The notes under the pieces were generated by a model. It was not told the origin of the DNA. It worked only from the letters and a program-made list of their open reading frames with translations, and searched no databases. The translations under genes and the position numbers were made by a program. A DNA stretch of 9,255 bases from Alteromonadaceae bacterium UBA2620 (GTDB lineage Bacteria > Pseudomonadota > Gammaproteobacteria > Enterobacterales > Alteromonadaceae). Shown in pieces: positions 6,308-9,255 of the stretch; positions within the stretch are counted from its first letter, which is position 1; each line of letters opens with the position of its first letter. The stretch covers positions 1 through 9,255 of the forward strand of contig DDJQ01000064.1 of the NCBI GenBank assembly GCA_002339125.1. Reading direction: 5' to 3'.

Positions 6308-7141
6308 ATGATAAGAATAATTAGCCTGCTGACGGCACTGGTGGTTCTACAGGCCTGTCAGACAAGCCCGCAACGTTCAGCGGATAAGCCTAAGAATGTG
6401 CCGTACGGTGAAGTGATTAGTCAGCGCTATCAGATAGCGGCGTCTAACATCACCTACGCAGAAACTAATCTGCAACGTATTTACTACTGGCCGGCTCAGG
6501 TCAAAACCCAAAGTGTACTTGTTTTTATCCATGGTGGTTGCTGGCTGAATGCTTATGATTACACCCATGCCCGGGGCCTGTTCACGGCGCTGGCAAAACA
6601 GGGCGTGGCTACCTTTGCCATTGAGTATCGCCGGACAGGCGATGCTGGTGGTGGCTGGCCAGGCACGCTAACCGATATTCAACAGGCCTTGCCGGCAGTT
6701 AAACAATGGCTGGATGAAAAAGCTCTGGGAGACGTACCTGTTTACCTGGCTGGTCACTCTGCAGGCGGGCATCTGGCTTTGCTGGCTGCCCAGTCTGTAA
6801 CGTTCCCGGTAGAAAAAGTCATTGGCCTGGCTGCCATTACCGATCCCGCTACTTATGCGAAAGGGGCCAACAGTTGTCAGACGGCGACGCCGCAATTTTT
6901 TAACGGTATGCCAGATGAACTTGCCGAGGCATATGCGGCTGCCACGCCGGATGTTGCGAGTATCGAGGCGCCGGTTATTCTGCTTCAGGGCAATGCCGAT
7001 GCCATCGTACCGGTTACTCAGAGTCAACTTGCGGGCAGTAATGTTATAATCAGCGAAGGGGCCGGTCATTTCGACTGGTTGCATAGCCAGACTCCGGCAT
7101 ATCAGCTGTTGCTGGATCAATTACTGGAAGGAGCTGAATGA
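6308..7141 (+). CDS. Lipoprotein alpha/beta hydrolase, kynurenine formamidase-like
   Basis: This 277-residue protein has an alpha/beta-hydrolase fold of the HSL/arylformamidase type. The oxyanion motif HGG is at 75-77 (VFIHGGCW), the nucleophile elbow GHSAGGH has Ser151, and the remaining triad members fit Asp231 (GNADAIVP) and His254 (GAGHFDW). It starts with MIRIISLLTALVVLQAC, a lipoprotein signal with a lipobox (LQAC, Cys17), so it should be lipid-anchored outside the cytoplasm. Its stop overlaps the kynU start, which suggests hydrolysis of N-formylkynurenine to kynurenine. That role is inferred from context plus fold, and another esterase activity is possible. The start is uncertain: the ATG at 6308 gives the cleanest lipoprotein signal, while a GTG at 6272 has a better Shine-Dalgarno (AGGGGG) and adds 12 residues. 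Confidence 0.82.
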   Translation: MIRIISLLTALVVLQACQTSPQRSADKPKNVPYGEVISQRYQIAASNITYAETNLQRIYYWPAQVKTQSVLVFIHGGCWLNAYDYTHARGLFTALAKQGVATFAIEYRRTGDAGGGWPGTLTDIQQALPAVKQWLDEKALGDVPVYLAGHSAGGHLALLAAQSVTFPVEKVIGLAAITDPATYAKGANSCQTATPQFFNGMPDELAEAYAAATPDVASIEAPVILLQGNADAIVPVTQSQLAGSNVIISEGAGHFDWLHSQTPAYQLLLDQLLEGAE

Positions 7142-8373
7142 TGCTGTCCATCGCACAGAATCTCGATGAGCAAGACATTCTCGCTCCACTACGCGAGCAG
7201 TTCTATATTCCAGCGAACACCATTTATCTGGATGGTAATTCACTCGGGCCTTTACCTGTTGCTGCCAAAGAGCGTGCTATCAACGTTGTAAATCAGCAGT
7301 GGGGTGATGACCTTATCACCAGCTGGAACAAACACGCCTGGATTGATTTGCCCCGTCAGTGTGGCGAGCTGATTGCGCCGGTTATTGGCGCCGCTCCCGG
7401 ACAGGTTATTTGCTGCGACTCGATATCGGTAAACTTATTCAAGGTGCTCAGCGGTGCCCTACGAATGCAGGCAGGGCGCAACAAAGTAATAACCACAGCA
7501 GATAATTTCCCTACCGACATTTATGTTATTGAGGGGCTTAAACAACAGTTGGGTGAGGCGAATTGCGAGCTGGTGCTATGCGAGGAAAGTGATATCGAAG
7601 CGCAACTGGATGAAAGTATCGCTATTCTGTTACTGACCCAGGTGAATTTCAGGAGCGGGCGATTGCTGGATATGCAGAGGATCACTGAGTTAGCCCATGC
7701 AAGTGGCATTCTGGTGATCTGGGATCTGGCCCATTCTGCCGGCGCACTGCCAGTGAAGCTCGATGACTGCAAAGTGGATTTTGCCGTAGGATGCACCTAC
7801 AAATACCTAAATGGCGGCCCTGGCGCCCCGGCATTTATTTATGTGGCTGAGCGTCATCAGAGTGCTTTTCAGCAACCTCTTAGCGGCTGGATGGGGCACG
7901 CCACACCTTTTAGCTTTGACTCAGCTTATACACCCGTAGCGGGAGTGAAGCAAAACCTCTCCGGCACGCCGGCAGTAATAGCTATGAGTGTGCTGGAAGC
8001 GGCACTTAAGCTTTGGTCAAACGTAGACATGCTGCAAGTGAGACAGAAATCCATGGCCATGGGCGAGTTTTTTCTGGAATGCCTTAAAGCCTGCGGTCTG
8101 GATGAAGAGTTTACCTGTGTGTCGCCAGACGCAGCTACAGAAAGGGGCAGTCAGCTGGCTTTTCAGCATGAACACGCCTATGCGATTTGCCAGGCCTGGA
8201 TTGCTGCCGGCGTGATTGCCGACTTCAGAGCACCAGACTTGCTCAGAATTGGCTTTACGCCGCTGTATATTAGTTTTGAGGAGCTGTGGCTTGCAGCAGA
8301 GAAACTGCAGAAAATTGTCAGCGGACAAACCTATTTAGCATCTAAGTACCAGCAAAAACTGGCGGTGACCTAG
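7138..8373 (+). CDS. kynU: Kynureninase
   Basis: Kynureninase is a cytoplasmic, PLP-dependent fold-type I enzyme that cleaves kynurenine to anthranilate and alanine in tryptophan catabolism. The 411-residue product is full length and carries the family landmarks in order: YLDGNSLGPLP (30-40), TSWNKHAWIDLP (61-72), the DNFPTD phosphate and substrate segment (122-127), WDLAHSAGALP (195-205), the PLP lysine in GCTYKYLNGGPGAPAF (Lys222), SGWMGH (249-254), SGTPA (275-279) and APDLLRIGFTPLY (365-377). All key residues are present. AAGGAG (7128-7133) lies inside the end of the hydrolase gene. The hydrolase stop overlaps two tandem ATGs (7138 and 7141), so the pair is translationally coupled. Spacing slightly favours 7141. 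Tryptophan 2,3-dioxygenase, the expected first enzyme, is not in the window. A terminator follows. Confidence 0.96.
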   Translation: MMLSIAQNLDEQDILAPLREQFYIPANTIYLDGNSLGPLPVAAKERAINVVNQQWGDDLITSWNKHAWIDLPRQCGELIAPVIGAAPGQVICCDSISVNLFKVLSGALRMQAGRNKVITTADNFPTDIYVIEGLKQQLGEANCELVLCEESDIEAQLDESIAILLLTQVNFRSGRLLDMQRITELAHASGILVIWDLAHSAGALPVKLDDCKVDFAVGCTYKYLNGGPGAPAFIYVAERHQSAFQQPLSGWMGHATPFSFDSAYTPVAGVKQNLSGTPAVIAMSVLEAALKLWSNVDMLQVRQKSMAMGEFFLECLKACGLDEEFTCVSPDAATERGSQLAFQHEHAYAICQAWIAAGVIADFRAPDLLRIGFTPLYISFEELWLAAEKLQKIVSGQTYLASKYQQKLAVT

Positions 8374-8480
8374 AATCAATAAAGTCACCTTATAGCGGTA
8401 GCATTGAGTATACCCATTTTGCCCAATTTGGGAATTGATTAAAGCCAGTTTGGCCTTGTCCGATAACACGCCCCTTAAAC

Positions 8481-8508
8481 AAAAACGCCTGCAATCGCAG
8501 GCGTTTTT
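8481..8508. terminator. Bidirectional intrinsic terminator between kynU and the OmpA-type gene
   Basis: ACGCCTGC (8485-8492), loop AATC and GCAGGCGT (8497-8504) form a perfect stem. It is flanked by an A-run on the left and a T-run on the right, so each strand has a stem followed by U residues. It lies between the convergent ends of kynU (8373) and the OmpA-type gene (8531) and would stop both transcripts. Confidence 0.93.
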
Positions 8509-8530
8509 CATTTATCGTATAGGTTAAAGA

Positions 8531-9255
8531 TTATTGAGCAGGGACTTCGATAGTCTCACTCACTTTAACTTCAATACGACGGTTAATGTGGTGTGCTTCT
8601 TTGGTGTTAGCTGTATCTAACAGACGTTCTTCACCATAACCAACAGTGTCTAAACGGCTCGCATCGATATCGTACTGGTTAACCAATACTGATTTTAGTG
8701 CTTTAGCGCGGCGCAGCGACAGGTCTTTGTTGTACGGTGCGGCACCTGGCGCTGAAGAGTGACCTTCAATGGTGGCTGAAGTGCTGCCATAACGGTTCAG
8801 GAACTCCGCCAGATCAACAATTTGCGGGTCGCTGGTGTCTTCAATATTGGCACTATTGTTAGCAAACAGGATGCGTACCTCAATGGATACTTCTTTATCG
8901 GTAAACACGGTACAACCGTTAGGGTGAACCTTATCGCCTTTTGGCGTGTCCGGGCATGCGTCCTGACTGTCGATAACACCGTCGTTATCTGAGTCTGGCT
9001 CGATTGCACAGCCTACGCCGTCAACGGCCATACCGGCACGGGTATTCGGGCACTGGTCCTTGCTGTTAATAACGCCGTCGCCATCTTTATCGGCGTTACA
9101 GCCCATACTGTCAACTACAGTACCTGAAGGCGTACCCGGACACTTGTCCAAAGAATCTACTACGCCATCGTAATCTGAATCAGCCGGTGCCGCAGTGGTC
9201 ATAGGCGCAGGCGTTGGCTCTGAATAGCTTGAACTGCTGCCGAAAGTGTAAGAAA
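8531..9255 (-). CDS. OmpA/OprF-family outer-membrane protein, C-terminal part (cut by window edge)
   Basis: The open frame continues past the right edge, and 241 residues are visible. The first ones (SYTFGSSSSYSEPTPAP) look like the last strand of an N-terminal beta-barrel and a Pro/Ser linker. An internal Met at 9202 is therefore not the start. Numbering from that Met, three thrombospondin type-3 repeats follow at about 8-35, 36-65 and 68-97. Each has an acidic calcium-binding DxDxDG-type loop and CP..TP...V...GC spacing. The OmpA_C domain (about 104-214) should bind peptidoglycan non-covalently and link it to the outer membrane. The motif YNKDLSLRRAKAL with Arg165 and a C-terminal INRRIEV are present. 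The usual GHTD Asp is replaced: the text reads EGHSSAPG, with Ser150 at that position. Order and domains match OprF-like porins. Confidence 0.92.
   Translation of the reverse strand, partial: SYTFGSSSSYSEPTPAPMTTAAPADSDYDGVVDSLDKCPGTPSGTVVDSMGCNADKDGDGVINSKDQCPNTRAGMAVDGVGCAIEPDSDNDGVIDSQDACPDTPKGDKVHPNGCTVFTDKEVSIEVRILFANNSANIEDTSDPQIVDLAEFLNRYGSTSATIEGHSSAPGAAPYNKDLSLRRAKALKSVLVNQYDIDASRLDTVGYGEERLLDTANTKEAHHINRRIEVKVSETIEVPAQ

Noticed and set aside
1..9255. CRISPR arrays, rRNA, complete tRNA genes and toxin-antitoxin pairs
   Set aside because: No regularly spaced direct repeats, RNA gene signatures or paired small genes of that kind were seen.

Overview
The window looks like chromosomal DNA from a marine gammaproteobacterium, most likely Alteromonadales (Alteromonadaceae-like). 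The DnaB is very close to the E. coli type, the outer-membrane protein has the OprF/OmpA plan with TSP3 repeats, and the intergenic palindromes are REP-like. The taxon is an inference from recalled family features, because no search could be run.

Layout: (1) Positions 1-140 hold the start of an IS110/IS1111-type transposase on the minus strand and what looks like one end of that insertion sequence. The end abuts a REP-type palindrome (141-164), and a second, oppositely oriented palindrome lies at 228-249. (2) Positions 338-1549 hold a promoter and an unrecognised, exported, cysteine-containing protein whose DNA looks richer in A+T than its neighbours. (3) Positions 1795-2046 encode a small zinc-ribbon protein, convergent with two minus-strand genes for exported proteins: an S58/DmpA-type aminopeptidase and an NHL-repeat beta-propeller. 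(4) Divergent from these is dnaB, the replicative helicase, with a probable GTG start. (5) After a 230-base gap comes a translationally coupled pair: a lipoprotein alpha/beta hydrolase resembling kynurenine formamidase, and kynU (kynureninase). A strong bidirectional terminator separates kynU from (6) an OmpA/OprF-type outer-membrane protein that runs off the right edge.

How the genes relate: the hydrolase and kynU plausibly perform successive steps of tryptophan catabolism (N-formylkynurenine to kynurenine to anthranilate plus alanine), although the hydrolase carries a lipoprotein signal that would place it outside the cytoplasm. The other genes are unlinked housekeeping or envelope functions. 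No multi-gene undescribed defence, toxin or biosynthetic system is convincingly visible. The most notable points are the IS end in a REP element, the lipoprotein formamidase-like enzyme, the OmpA domain lacking its usual peptidoglycan-binding Asp, and the orphan secreted protein.
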